Shown piece by piece: positions 17,075-26,103 of a stretch of 64,000 nt of DNA. The translations under genes and the position numbers were made by a program. Within the stretch, counting starts at the first letter, position 1; each line of letters starts with the position of its first letter. The notes beneath the pieces are model-generated. The model was not told where the DNA came from. It saw only the letters and a program-made list of their open reading frames with translations, and made no database searches. Source of the DNA: Erysipelotrichaceae bacterium (lineage in GTDB: Bacteria; Bacillota_I; Bacilli_A; Erysipelotrichales; Erysipelotrichaceae); assembly GCA_030531215.1 (NCBI GenBank), contig JAUNNY010000002.1, forward strand, positions 1-64,000, written 5' to 3'.

Positions 17075-18443
17075 CTAAAGAATTGTACTCCTTACCATTA
17101 TTTTTCTTTTTATAGTATAGATATACAAGATAGCCTATAGCAGGAACAAGTAAACCAAATAATGCTGAACGAGGATCTTCTATAAACTGATTAATTAATA
17201 AAATTACAAATAAAATCGTAGTAATCACAACAGTTATTGTTCCACCTAATACAGTATATGGCCTATCTAAATTAGGATATTTTTTACGATATATTAAAAC
17301 TGCGATAATACACAAAACATTTAATAGAGAACCTAAAGTAATCAAATAATCTGTCAATTGTTGTAAATCATTAAAAATAACTAAAATGATCGAAATAATA
17401 CTAGAAGCAATAGTAGCTTCAACAGGGACACCGGTCTTTTCATTTACATTCTTAAATTTTTCAGGGAAGTACCCTTCTTGTGCCATTGCATAATATGTTC
17501 TTGGGAAAACAAGAATATCAGTTGCAGTCATTCCGATAATACCAATAGTCATACCAGAAACTACCAGGATATGGCCAAAGTCACCTAAATATCTTTGCGC
17601 AACTTCATTTCCAATATATAGTTGTCCAGCTTCAATCATCGAAATAATATCTTGAGCAGGAATTAAACGATATAAAGCGTAATTAAATAAAATATAAATA
17701 CCAGTGATTAAAAACATTGAAAAGATAATAGAACGAGGAATATTCTTTTCAGGTTCAATTACTTCTTCACCAACAGTATTTAAATTAGTCCAACCATCAT
17801 ATGCCCATAAAGAAGCAAAAGTTGCATACGCAATCATAGAGATAATGCCAATAATTCCTTTTCCATCAACACTAGTTCCAGCAAATGAAATAGTTAAATC
17901 AGGATTATATTTACCCATAAATAATCCTAAAAAGATTATTAAAAACAAAGGAATTAATCTAAGTACCATAGTTATATTAGAAACTACTAAACCATACTTA
18001 ACACCTAATAAATTAATAATTGTAAAGAATATAATAATTACAATCGCAGCAATTTTAATGCCTAAATCAGATAAACCTAACAAAGAATTAACACCAATTA
18101 CAGCAGCCATAGCTAACGATGCGATTGAACCTGAGTTATTTAAAATAAATGAACTAAAGCCATTAATAAAACCTAGTGCTGGAGAATAAGCTTCAGTTAA
18201 ATAAACAGTCATACCTCCAGATACGGGTCTAGAAGCGCCAAGTTCAGCAAAGCATAATCCACCAAGTGTTGAAACAATGCCTCCGATAAGCCAACATAGT
18301 AACGCTAAACCAAAATTATATTCTGTTCTTTGTAAGACGTAACTACCCAAATAGTAAACACCAGAACCAATAACCATACCAGCAACTAAACTGATACCAC
18401 TAAATAAGCCAATAGACTTTTTAAATTTCGTATTTTTTTTCAT
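17067..18443 (-). CDS. APC-superfamily amino-acid permease (LAT-like)
   Basis: About 458 residues with twelve predicted membrane segments. The first segment holds GLFSGISLVAGMVIGSGVY, the substrate-binding loop of the family, followed by AELGASRPVSGGMTVYLTEAYSP; helix 6 has YDGWTNLNTVGEE. This resembles LAT-type amino-acid exchangers and permeases. I place the start at 18443, where AGAGG lies 8 bases upstream, instead of the upstream in-frame start. It overlaps the D-aminoacylase start by 8 bases and follows the PHP gene by 10. Confidence 0.9.
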   Translation of the reverse strand: MKKNTKFKKSIGLFSGISLVAGMVIGSGVYYLGSYVLQRTEYNFGLALLCWLIGGIVSTLGGLCFAELGASRPVSGGMTVYLTEAYSPALGFINGFSSFILNNSGSIASLAMAAVIGVNSLLGLSDLGIKIAAIVIIIFFTIINLLGVKYGLVVSNITMVLRLIPLFLIIFLGLFMGKYNPDLTISFAGTSVDGKGIIGIISMIAYATFASLWAYDGWTNLNTVGEEVIEPEKNIPRSIIFSMFLITGIYILFNYALYRLIPAQDIISMIEAGQLYIGNEVAQRYLGDFGHILVVSGMTIGIIGMTATDILVFPRTYYAMAQEGYFPEKFKNVNEKTGVPVEATIASSIISIILVIFNDLQQLTDYLITLGSLLNVLCIIAVLIYRKKYPNLDRPYTVLGGTITVVITTILFVILLINQFIEDPRSALFGLLVPAIGYLVYLYYKKKNNGKEYNSLDE

Positions 18444-18453
18444 AACTAAACCT

Positions 18454-19179
18454 CTAAAAATCAATATATTCTCTTAATTTATCTTCTGAATAATTAACCA
18501 CTAATTCCTTAGGAAAATTAACCTCATCTAATAATAACTCCGCAGATCTAAAATCAGCAATTTCATATTTGATATGAGCATCAGAGTTAACAATAATTGG
18601 ACAAGAATGTTTAATACATAAAGGTAATATCTTTTCTTTATCAATTTGCCTAGCTCCTACTCTAAATGCTCCAGGAACAATGGAAGAATTATTTAATTCA
18701 ATCAATTTATGATTTTTAACTGCTTCTTTGATAACAGCTTCATAATCACAATCAAACGGAGAGTAATCCATATGACCGATTATAGTAATGTAATCAGTAT
18801 TACAAGCCATTATATAATTATCTGTATTCTGCATATAAGTATGTGATTTACTGTAAACATATGAGTGCATAGAAGCAATCGTATAATCAAGATTATTAAA
18901 ACGATCATGATATTTTTCTATATCAAAATGACCATCAAGAATATTTAATTCCAATCCTTTCAATATTCTCATACCATCAATTTCTTTAGGAATTCTAGTC
19001 ATACTACCAACTATGTGATGAGAAGCACCTACACCTACTTCATCATATTGATGTTCAGACATACCAAGAATCTTAACACCTTTAGATAATGCATAATCAA
19101 AATTCTCAGTTAAAGAACTGAAAGCATGACCAGATAAAACAGAATGTGTATGTAAATCAATTGAATTTAAATTATTCAT
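18454..19179 (-). CDS. PHP-domain phosphoesterase (YcdX-like)
   Basis: About 241 residues of the PHP family: DLHTHSVLSGHAFSS at the start gives the first metal motif, then GMSEH near 43, KGLELNI near 75, ASMHS near 100, and INSDAH-like VNSDAHIKYEI near 210. YcdX-type proteins are zinc-dependent phosphatases of unknown physiological substrate. The start at 19179 has an AGGGAG ribosome site 3-8 bases upstream and trims eight residues from the longest frame. It is the first gene of the permease/deacylase run, immediately after the ftsZ terminator. Confidence 0.85.
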   Translation of the reverse strand: MNNLNSIDLHTHSVLSGHAFSSLTENFDYALSKGVKILGMSEHQYDEVGVGASHHIVGSMTRIPKEIDGMRILKGLELNILDGHFDIEKYHDRFNNLDYTIASMHSYVYSKSHTYMQNTDNYIMACNTDYITIIGHMDYSPFDCDYEAVIKEAVKNHKLIELNNSSIVPGAFRVGARQIDKEKILPLCIKHSCPIIVNSDAHIKYEIADFRSAELLLDEVNFPKELVVNYSEDKLREYIDF

Positions 19180-19193
19180 AGTCTCCCTAAAGT

Positions 19194-19212
19194 AAAAAAG
19201 CACTAGGTGCTT
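19194..19212 (-). terminator. ftsZ terminator
   Basis: AAGCAC-CTA-GTGCTT on the minus strand followed by T6, 6 bases past the ftsZ stop. Compact stem; some read-through into the PHP gene is possible because its ribosome site follows closely. Confidence 0.7.
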
Positions 19213-19217
19213 ATTTA

Positions 19218-20324
19218 CTATAATCTATTTTTGAAGAAATCAGGTACATCGTCATCTTCAGAAAGAATTTCAACGACTTCCTTCTTTTCTTCAGGAATAA
19301 CAATCTTATTATCCTCTACAATAGGTTGAACAGGTCTATCAAACATCATATTAGAATTTGCAGTATGTTTTGTATTTGGAAGATCAAAACCAGTAGCAAT
19401 AACAGTAACGATGATAGATTCACCAAGAGATTCATTGATAGCAACACCATAGATAATATCAATATCGTTACCGGCAGCTTCTTTAATAAACTCGACAGCA
19501 ATTGAAGAATCTTGTAATGAAATATTAGGACCACCAGTGATATTGATAATTGCTGATTTAGCACCTTTAATTTGTGCTTCAAGTAATGGAGATTTAATAG
19601 CTCTAGAAGCAGCATCTCTAGCTTTGTTTTCGCCTTGAGCCATACCTATACCTATTAATGCAGTACCCTTACCAGACATTACAGTTCTTATATCAGCAAA
19701 ATCTAGATTAATAAATGCAGGAACAGCAATTAAATCAGTAATAGTTTGAACACCTTGTCTTAAAACATTATCAGCTTCTTTAAATGCTTCTTGCATTGGA
19801 ATCTTACCAATTACATTTAATAATTGATTATTAGAAACGATGATTAATGAATCACAGTATTGTTTAATTTGTTCGATACCAACATTTGCTTGATCCATTC
19901 TTTTACGACCTTCAAAGTCAAATGGTTTAGTAACAATACCAACTACTAAAGCGCCAATATCTCTAGCAAGTTTCGCAAATATAGGAGCAGCACCAGTACC
20001 AGTTCCACCACCCATACCGCAAGTAATGAATACCATGTCAGAACCTGCTAAAGCTTTTTTAATATCTTCTTGTGATTCTAAAGCGGCTTTTTGACCAACT
20101 TCAGGATTACCACCAGCACCTAAGCCTTTAGTAAGCTCTTTGCCTAGAACAATCTTATTTGGGCATTTAGAAAGATTGAGTTGTTGAATATCAGTGTTAC
20201 AAACATAAAAATCAACACCTCTAACACCATCATTGACCATACGGTTAACAGCGTTACATCCTCCGCCACCAACACCAAATACTTTAATTCTTGCTACTTG
20301 ATTATATTCAGGTTTAATTGTCAT
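19218..20324 (-). CDS. ftsZ: cell division GTPase FtsZ
   Basis: 368 residues. The GTP-binding signature [12 protein letters not shown] is present near 105-116, the N-terminal [14 protein letters not shown] near 15, and the synergy-loop region around NLDFADI near 205. A short linker leads to the conserved C-terminal peptide [10 protein letters not shown], the docking site for FtsA and other partners. FtsZ polymerises into the Z-ring. A GGGGG ribosome site lies before the ATG, 13 bases after ftsA. Confidence 0.98.
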   Translation of the reverse strand: MTIKPEYNQVARIKVFGVGGGGCNAVNRMVNDGVRGVDFYVCNTDIQQLNLSKCPNKIVLGKELTKGLGAGGNPEVGQKAALESQEDIKKALAGSDMVFITCGMGGGTGTGAAPIFAKLARDIGALVVGIVTKPFDFEGRKRMDQANVGIEQIKQYCDSLIIVSNNQLLNVIGKIPMQEAFKEADNVLRQGVQTITDLIAVPAFINLDFADIRTVMSGKGTALIGIGMAQGENKARDAASRAIKSPLLEAQIKGAKSAIINITGGPNISLQDSSIAVEFIKEAAGNDIDIIYGVAINESLGESIIVTVIATGFDLPNTKHTANSNMMFDRPVQPIVEDNKIVIPEEKKEVVEILSEDDDVPDFFKNRL

Positions 20325-20336
20325 CTTGCATACCCC

Positions 20337-21575
20337 CTAATTAATATATTGAATAAATAAATTCTTTATTTTTGTCGTAATAGATTCACCTTCAACATCT
20401 ATCTTCTTATGATCGATAACATCATCATATTCAAATAAATCGATACAACTAATTGAAGTATTATTAAGTATTTCTTTCTCTTTATAAACAACAAATGAGC
20501 CATATAATGCTGTAAATGATGAATCTCTAATACCAATTGTATCAGGATAATAATCTTTTACTTCAACACCAGAGTTTTCTCTAATACAATCTAATAAAGC
20601 TTTCATACTTTGACCAACACCGGCAATAACTATTTGTGTATCACCTTGGTCAATAATTGGTTTACACATAGTAATTAGTTTATCTACAAAACTATTAAGA
20701 CTATCTTTAACAGCATCATTTAAATCTCTTAAAGTTATTGATGTATCATTAGATGAATAAATTATATTATCTAGATATTCATTATTGAAATTAGTAGAAT
20801 ATTTAACCATTCTAACTACATCAGTATAAGGAATATTATATAAACTCTTAACTTTATCCACCATTTGATTAAGACCTTCAAATATAACTTCAGTAGATAA
20901 ATGCCTTCCCTTAGATAATAATGTTAAGAATGTTTCTTGCATGCCAATATCTAATAAAATAACATTCTTTTTTAATGATTCTTCTATTAAACTAGCTTCT
21001 TTACATATTGCATAAGTATTTAAACAAATATCTAATACTTTGATACCAGCAGATTCTAGAGCATCAACATATTCATAAGCCATTTCCCTATCGCAACATA
21101 ATAAATCTAGATCAATCAAAGCATCTGAACATGTTTCATTTTCAGGAAGTCTTCTAGAAGCTAAACCATTAATAGTATATTTATTGATAACAGTATTGAC
21201 CATCATAACATCATAATCAACATTAGAATGTAAACTATTAGAAACTGCTCTAGCAACGTCTTCTTTCTTTAATACACCTGTACTAGGTACTACCGTACTT
21301 CTTAAAGGGAAACGTTTAAAATTATATGTTGGCAATACTAAAATAACCTTTTCAATCTTAGCGCCTAATTTAGTAGATGCTTCATTGATAACTTTTTTAA
21401 GATCTTGGACTAAAAGTTCTTTATCCGCAATCTTAAATCCATTAAAAGCCATCGTTTTTGAAGTAAGCGTCTTGATAATATTAAAACGAGTATTAAAATA
21501 CTCACCAATAAGTAGTTTAATTTCGTTATCGCTCATTTCTAAAGAAACGTAAATCTTCTTTACTGAATTGCTCAT
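20337..21575 (-). CDS. ftsA: cell division actin homologue FtsA
   Basis: About 412 residues. Actin-fold segments are visible: the first phosphate loop VSLEMSDNEIKLLIGE, the SHS2/1C insertion (about 85-165) and the second phosphate region VILLDIGMQETFLTLL near 205. The tail ITTKIKNLFIQYIN is an amphipathic helix suited to membrane attachment. FtsA tethers FtsZ. The longest frame begins with TTG; I use the ATG at 21575, which has no Shine-Dalgarno but an extended -10 (TGCTAAAAT) 8 bases upstream, suggesting a leaderless mRNA. A 17-bp palindrome lies just beyond. Confidence 0.93.
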   Translation of the reverse strand: MSNSVKKIYVSLEMSDNEIKLLIGEYFNTRFNIIKTLTSKTMAFNGFKIADKELLVQDLKKVINEASTKLGAKIEKVILVLPTYNFKRFPLRSTVVPSTGVLKKEDVARAVSNSLHSNVDYDVMMVNTVINKYTINGLASRRLPENETCSDALIDLDLLCCDREMAYEYVDALESAGIKVLDICLNTYAICKEASLIEESLKKNVILLDIGMQETFLTLLSKGRHLSTEVIFEGLNQMVDKVKSLYNIPYTDVVRMVKYSTNFNNEYLDNIIYSSNDTSITLRDLNDAVKDSLNSFVDKLITMCKPIIDQGDTQIVIAGVGQSMKALLDCIRENSGVEVKDYYPDTIGIRDSSFTALYGSFVVYKEKEILNNTSISCIDLFEYDDVIDHKKIDVEGESITTKIKNLFIQYIN

Positions 21576-21583
21576 ACACAACT

Positions 21584-21592
21584 ATTTTAGCA
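21584..21592 (-). promoter_or_regulatory. extended -10 of the ftsAZ promoter
   Basis: TGCTAAAAT on the minus strand ends 8 bases before the ftsA ATG. The same ATGCTAAAATA string occurs before pgsA. Confidence 0.5.
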
Positions 21593-21600
21593 TATAATCA

Positions 21601-21617
21601 TTTTTACAATGTAAAAA
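21601..21617. repeat. perfect palindrome, candidate operator of ftsAZ
   Basis: TTTTTACA-A-TGTAAAAA, 8-bp arms about one spacer base. It lies across about -24 to -40 of the inferred ftsA start, where a regulator would block or recruit polymerase. It also lies upstream of rpmB on the other strand. Confidence 0.45.
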
Positions 21618-21737
21618 CTTACATAAAAAACACTGTATAAACTACGATAAATATATATAAAATAGTTAATAAATTTGCAATTAATCAGTAATTATGATAA
21701 ATTAAATAGGCATAATTATGAAAGGGGGCAATCCGGT

Positions 21738-21926
21738 ATGTCAAGAGTATGCGAAATTAGTGGTAAAAAACAATTGTCTGGAAACAATCGTTCACATTCA
21801 CTTCGTGCTACACGCCGTAAATGGAATGTCAATCTTCAAAATGTTACTATGATGGTTGATGGAAAACCTAAGAAGGTTCGCGTTTCTGCCCGCGCACTTA
21901 GAACTTTAAAAAACAAGGCAGCATAA
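21738..21926 (+). CDS. rpmB: 50S ribosomal protein L28
   Basis: 62 residues: [30 protein letters not shown] and [13 protein letters not shown] are the L28 signatures. The longer frame from 21675 is rejected because a strong AAGGGGG site sits 8 bases before the ATG at 21738. The four-cysteine zinc ribbon is absent; only one cysteine is present (C- type paralogue pattern), so it would not need zinc. Single-gene unit ending in a good terminator. Confidence 0.95.
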   Translation: MSRVCEISGKKQLSGNNRSHSLRATRRKWNVNLQNVTMMVDGKPKKVRVSARALRTLKNKAA

Positions 21927-21935
21927 TCTATTGGA

Positions 21936-21959
21936 AGAAGCTAATTTGCTTCTTTTTTT
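21936..21959 (+). terminator. rpmB terminator
   Basis: AGAAGC-TAATTT-GCTTCT followed by T7, 9 bases after the stop. Confidence 0.88.
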
Positions 21960-21965
21960 ATAAAC

Positions 21966-21988
21966 AAAATGACACTAGGTGTCATTTT
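21966..21988 (-). terminator. rpe terminator (bidirectional)
   Basis: AAAATGACAC-TAG-GTGTCATTTT, 10-bp stem lying just past the rpe stop; can work in both directions. Its loop palindrome CACTAGGTG is the same as in the ftsZ terminator. Confidence 0.75.
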
Positions 21989-21989
21989 A

Positions 21990-22640
21990 TTATTTGCATT
22001 TTCTTAAAGTATCTAAATTATTATTAATATCGCCTTTAAAGACATAAGATCCAGCTACCAATATATCGGTGCCAGATTGAATAATTTCGTGAGCATTTTT
22101 ATCATTAACTCCCCCATCCACTTCAATCAGATATTTTAAATCATGTTCTTTACGATATTGATCTAAGAATTGAAGTTTATCATATGTGGATTGAATGAAC
22201 TCTTGTCCACCAAAACCAGGTTCAACTGACATAACAAGTACAATATCAATCTTATCTAATAAAGGTTTAATAACTTCGATATCGGTATTAGGTCTAACAG
22301 ATATTCCAGCTTTAATATATTTTTTATGAATTTTATCTATTAATAAATCGCATTTAATAATGTCATCGAAAGATTCGTAATGGAATGTTATACCATCTGC
22401 ACCTGCTTTAATAAAAATATCGGAGAAGTAATCGGGATCTTCAACCATTAAATGAACATCCATGAATAAATTTGAACTTCTTCTAAATGCTTTTAAAACA
22501 TCTGGCCCAAATGTTAAATTAGGAACAAAATGACCATCCATAACATCAAAATGAAGAAATTCTGCTTTCTTATTGAGAATATCAATTTCTTCTTTAAATT
22601 TATCAAAATGGAAAGATAAAACGGATGGAGCAATTATCAT
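21990..22640 (-). CDS. rpe: ribulose-phosphate 3-epimerase
   Basis: 216 residues, standard TIM-barrel length. MIIAPSVLSFHF at the start, HFDVMDGHFVPNLTFGP (metal-binding histidine and aspartate, near 30-46), DVHLMVEDP near 60, MSVEPGFGGQEFI near 136 and the EVDGGVN loop with the second catalytic aspartate near 170. It interconverts ribulose-5-phosphate and xylulose-5-phosphate. GAGGA site before the ATG, overlapping the end of prkC. Position after rsmB-prpC-prkC is a common Firmicutes order. Confidence 0.96.
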   Translation of the reverse strand: MIIAPSVLSFHFDKFKEEIDILNKKAEFLHFDVMDGHFVPNLTFGPDVLKAFRRSSNLFMDVHLMVEDPDYFSDIFIKAGADGITFHYESFDDIIKCDLLIDKIHKKYIKAGISVRPNTDIEVIKPLLDKIDIVLVMSVEPGFGGQEFIQSTYDKLQFLDQYRKEHDLKYLIEVDGGVNDKNAHEIIQSGTDILVAGSYVFKGDINNNLDTLRKCK

Positions 22641-22643
22641 AGT

Positions 22644-24329
22644 TTAGTCCTCATCTTCATAATAATATATTTCGATAACAAATGAATCAGTTTGTTCACA
22701 TGTTAAACCTAAACTTGGAGTAGTATAAACAACACAATTTGGATCAATATCATCAACATCTACTTCAGCAAAATAAGACAAATCTTTCTTGACTAATTTA
22801 TATTCAATATTTAAATCATCAAAATAATTACATGCTTTTTTAATGTCGGCACCTTTAAGTTCAATTGGAAGTGTAATCTCTTTATATGGAGAATAGTTAA
22901 TAATCAAAGTGCCAGGATTACTTGGATCATACTTGCTATTAGCTTCAGGTTCTGTAGAAACAACTAAACCGGCTTTCATTGAAGATTCGGTTTTATTAAC
23001 TTTAACTAAGAAACCAAGATTTTCAAGTTCATCTTTAGCCTCTTCCATAGAATCTCCTGCATAATCTTTTAAAATAGCATATTTACCAGAAGAAACAGTT
23101 GCAGATAATTTAGTATTAATTTCAACTTTAGCATCAGCTGCAGGATTTGTTGATATAATTACCCCTTCGGCTAAATCATCAGTCAATTCCCAAGTTAAAT
23201 CAGATGTATCAATTGATATTTTATACTGGTCTAAAATATCACTAGCCTCAATGATGGTATATCCTCTAACATCAGGAACTTCAACCATCTTGTTTCCACC
23301 AGAGCCAATGACGCCTGATAAAACAAGAATAACAAATACAGCTAATAAAGAAATAATAACAATTAAGAAAATAAAGATTAAAGAGAAAGCGTTTTTAGTA
23401 TTGTTTTTCTTCTTTTTCTTCTTATCAGGAAGTTTATATTCATTATTAACGTGAATATTAGAAACTTCTTTTTCTAATTGTTTATTTAACTCTAATTTAG
23501 GACAATTTAGATATTCTGGTTTTAAACAATTATTAAGATCTTGAATCATTAAAGCAATATTTTTATATCTATTTTCGCAAGACTTAGCAGTTGCTTTAAT
23601 TAAAATATTTTCTACTGATTGAGGAATCTTAGGATCAAATCTACGTACACTAGGTATATGACCTTTGAGATGTTGCAAAGCAACTTGAACAGCAGAATCT
23701 GCTTTAAAAGGAACATCACCAGTTAAAAGTTCATAAAAAACAATACCTAACGAATAGATATCTGATTGCATCGTAGCAACTTGTCCTTTAGTGATTTCAG
23801 GAGCAATATAATGAACAGAGCCTAGAATTGAATCTTTGGAAGTTATTTGCATGGCACCTTGAGCAAGTGCAATACCAAAATCGGTTAATTTAATAGTTCC
23901 ATCATTTTTAATTAAAACATTTTGAGATTTTACATCACGATGTATCATTTTCTTACGATGGGCTTCCATCAAAGCACCTGATAATTGTTTAATCATCCAA
24001 ACAGCTTCTTTATATGGAATAGCACCACGCTTTTTAATCAATTGTTTTAAGGTATAACCATTAACATATTCCATAACAATGTAATGTTTATCATTATCAT
24101 CACCAACATCATAAACATCAACTATATTTGGATGAGATAGTTCAGTAGATGCCAAAGCTTCTCTTGAAAATCTTTGTAAAGCGACAGGATCAGAAGATAA
24201 ATTATCCTTTAATATTTTAATAGCTACTTCACGATTAAGAATGGTATCCATTGCCAAATAAACATCAGCCATACCACCTTTACCGATTAACTTAATAATT
24301 TCATATCTATTTCCTAACATTTGTGACAT
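22644..24329 (-). CDS. prkC: PASTA-domain Ser/Thr protein kinase
   Basis: 561 residues. Kinase domain 1-270 with GKGGMADVYLA, catalytic lysine in VAIKIL, HRDVKSQN, DFGIA and APE. A lysine-rich juxtamembrane stretch (DKKKKKKNN) precedes one membrane helix (about 318-342), and three PASTA-like repeats follow outside the cell (about 350-415, 416-483, 484-561), ending in an acidic tail. The family senses muropeptides/lipid II and controls wall growth and dormancy. The ATG overlaps the prpC stop, so kinase and phosphatase are co-translated. Confidence 0.96.
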   Translation of the reverse strand: MSQMLGNRYEIIKLIGKGGMADVYLAMDTILNREVAIKILKDNLSSDPVALQRFSREALASTELSHPNIVDVYDVGDDNDKHYIVMEYVNGYTLKQLIKKRGAIPYKEAVWMIKQLSGALMEAHRKKMIHRDVKSQNVLIKNDGTIKLTDFGIALAQGAMQITSKDSILGSVHYIAPEITKGQVATMQSDIYSLGIVFYELLTGDVPFKADSAVQVALQHLKGHIPSVRRFDPKIPQSVENILIKATAKSCENRYKNIALMIQDLNNCLKPEYLNCPKLELNKQLEKEVSNIHVNNEYKLPDKKKKKKNNTKNAFSLIFIFLIVIISLLAVFVILVLSGVIGSGGNKMVEVPDVRGYTIIEASDILDQYKISIDTSDLTWELTDDLAEGVIISTNPAADAKVEINTKLSATVSSGKYAILKDYAGDSMEEAKDELENLGFLVKVNKTESSMKAGLVVSTEPEANSKYDPSNPGTLIINYSPYKEITLPIELKGADIKKACNYFDDLNIEYKLVKKDLSYFAEVDVDDIDPNCVVYTTPSLGLTCEQTDSFVIEIYYYEDED

Positions 24330-25054
24330 TATATTTTTACCAAAACAGCTGTGATATTATCAAAGCCGCCTTTCAACAATGCAAGATCTTTTAATTCAAC
24401 ACATTTATCATTTAATGATTTATCAGCCATAAAAACGATATTTTTAATCTCATCTAAATCACAATAACCATGTAAACCATCAGAACAACATAAATAATAT
24501 TCCATATCTTTAACTTTATGTATATCTGCAGTTATTGAATCAAATATGCCCATAGCTTTGGTTAAATAATGGCGTTTTGGATGATTTATAGCCTCTTCCT
24601 CAGTTATTTCACCAGCATCAATCATTTGATTAATTAAACTATGATCTTTTGTTAGAGCGAAAGCTTTATCATCTAAAAAGCCATAAACTCTAGAATCACC
24701 GATATTAATGCTTAAAGCACCATGTTTTGTAAGTAAAATACCAGTTAATGTAGTTCCCATACCTGTATATTCTTCATAAGCTTTTGATAAATCATTTATT
24801 TTTTGATTTGCAATAGATATATGATGATTCAAAAAATTAATTGCACTATCTAAATCATCAAAAGGGCCAGATTCATTAAAGATATTTCCAAAGTATTTAA
24901 TACACTCACTAGAAGCAACTTCACCAGCTCTAGCACCGCCAATCCCGTCAGCAACCAATGCTAAAACATCACCATATTTATTTTCGATGGTGATAAATGC
25001 ATCTTGATTTTTTTCTCTGACAAGACCGATGTCAGTAATACCACAATATTCCAT
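24329..25054 (-). CDS. prpC: PP2C-family protein phosphatase
   Basis: 241 residues with the metal-dependent PP2C motifs: DIGLVREKNQDAF, VADGIGGARAGEVAS near 36, TGILLTKHG..SINIGDSRVYG near 110-125, CCSDGLHGYCD near 190 and the final GGFDNITAVLVKI. It removes phosphates placed by PrkC. No Shine-Dalgarno is seen; TAAAAT, which contains the end of rlmN and its stop, lies 6 bases before the ATG, so either coupling with rlmN or a leaderless start may drive it. Confidence 0.95.
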   Translation of the reverse strand: MEYCGITDIGLVREKNQDAFITIENKYGDVLALVADGIGGARAGEVASSECIKYFGNIFNESGPFDDLDSAINFLNHHISIANQKINDLSKAYEEYTGMGTTLTGILLTKHGALSINIGDSRVYGFLDDKAFALTKDHSLINQMIDAGEITEEEAINHPKRHYLTKAMGIFDSITADIHKVKDMEYYLCCSDGLHGYCDLDEIKNIVFMADKSLNDKCVELKDLALLKGGFDNITAVLVKI

Positions 25055-25058
25055 AATT

Positions 25059-26090
25059 CTATTTTAGATTATTAGCCCTCAATTGACCACATGCAGCATC
25101 AATATCATCACCCTTTTTCTGTCTAAGTGTTACTGCAACATTATTCTTTTTTAATAAATCGTAAAATCGTAAAGCATTTTCAGCACTAGCGGTATGGTAT
25201 TGATTTTCATTAACTTCATTATATGGAATCAAATTTACATATGCATTTAAACCACTTAATAAATTCTTTAATTCATCAGCCTCTTTTTTAGAATCATTAA
25301 TATCTTGTAATAGCAAATATTCAAAAGTTAAACGACGATTATTACTAGACGCGTAATCTTTTAAAGCGGCAAACAGTTCTTCTAAAGGATAAGCTTTATT
25401 AATAGGCATCAATTTACTTCTTAATTCATTATTTGGTGCATGTAAGGAAATGGCTAAATTATATTGTTTGTCTTCTAATGCAAATTTTCTAATCATAGGA
25501 ACAACTCCACAAGTAGATACAGAAATATGTCTAGCCCCTATTTGTAAACCAAAAGGATCATTAATAATACTCAATGCTTTCATAACATTATCATAATTAT
25601 CAAAAGGTTCCCCTGTTCCCATCAAGACAATATTGCCAAGACGATCTTGAGTTTCATCAAGATATTTTTGAATAGTTAAAGCTTGCAAAACTATTTCCCC
25701 TGGCGAAAGATCTCTTTGTTTTTTTAACAAACCAGATGCACAAAATGTACACCCCATATTGCATCCAACTTGCGAAGATAAGCAAGCACTGAACCCATAA
25801 TCAAAAACCATTAAAACAGATTCAACTAAACATCCATCAAATAATTTAAACAAAAACTTTTGTGTTCCATCTTTAGATATTTGTCTTTTTACTAACTGTA
25901 AATCATTGAAACAAAAATCTTCATTAAGTTTTGCTTGTAAATCTTTAGAAATATCACTCATTTGTTCAAAAGATGATACTCTTTTTTCATATAGCCACTT
26001 AAAAATCTGTCTAGCTCTAAATGGCTTTAAACCATTATCAACTAGATAATTTTGAAGATCTTTTAAATCATAATCATATATCAAATTCAT
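25059..26090 (-). CDS. rlmN: 23S rRNA/tRNA adenine-C2 methyltransferase RlmN
   Basis: 343 residues. The radical SAM cluster CNMGCTFCASG is near residue 115, with GTGEPFDNYDNV near 175, the SLHAPN segment near 215 and the C-terminal VTLRQKKGDDIDAACGQL holding the second catalytic cysteine. It methylates A2503 in 23S rRNA and A37 in tRNAs. TATAAT at 26103-26098 ends 7 bases before the ATG and overlaps the rsmB stop; no ribosome site is present. Confidence 0.96.
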   Translation of the reverse strand: MNLIYDYDLKDLQNYLVDNGLKPFRARQIFKWLYEKRVSSFEQMSDISKDLQAKLNEDFCFNDLQLVKRQISKDGTQKFLFKLFDGCLVESVLMVFDYGFSACLSSQVGCNMGCTFCASGLLKKQRDLSPGEIVLQALTIQKYLDETQDRLGNIVLMGTGEPFDNYDNVMKALSIINDPFGLQIGARHISVSTCGVVPMIRKFALEDKQYNLAISLHAPNNELRSKLMPINKAYPLEELFAALKDYASSNNRRLTFEYLLLQDINDSKKEADELKNLLSGLNAYVNLIPYNEVNENQYHTASAENALRFYDLLKKNNVAVTLRQKKGDDIDAACGQLRANNLK

Positions 26091-26097
26091 CTACTTC

Positions 26098-26103
26098 ATT
26101 ATA
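26098..26103 (-). promoter_or_regulatory. TATAAT giving a possible leaderless rlmN transcript
   Basis: Perfect -10 hexamer on the minus strand, 7 bases before the rlmN ATG; it contains the rsmB TAA stop, so chance cannot be excluded. No good -35. Confidence 0.35.

Noticed and set aside
19346-19615. Second minus-strand frame inside ftsZ rich in leucine
   Set aside because: Shadow frame of ftsZ with low-complexity leucine composition; no ribosome site.
21675-21737. Upstream extension of the rpmB frame
   Set aside because: The ATG at 21738 has a strong AAGGGGG ribosome site and gives the normal L28 length; the extra 21 residues match nothing in the family.
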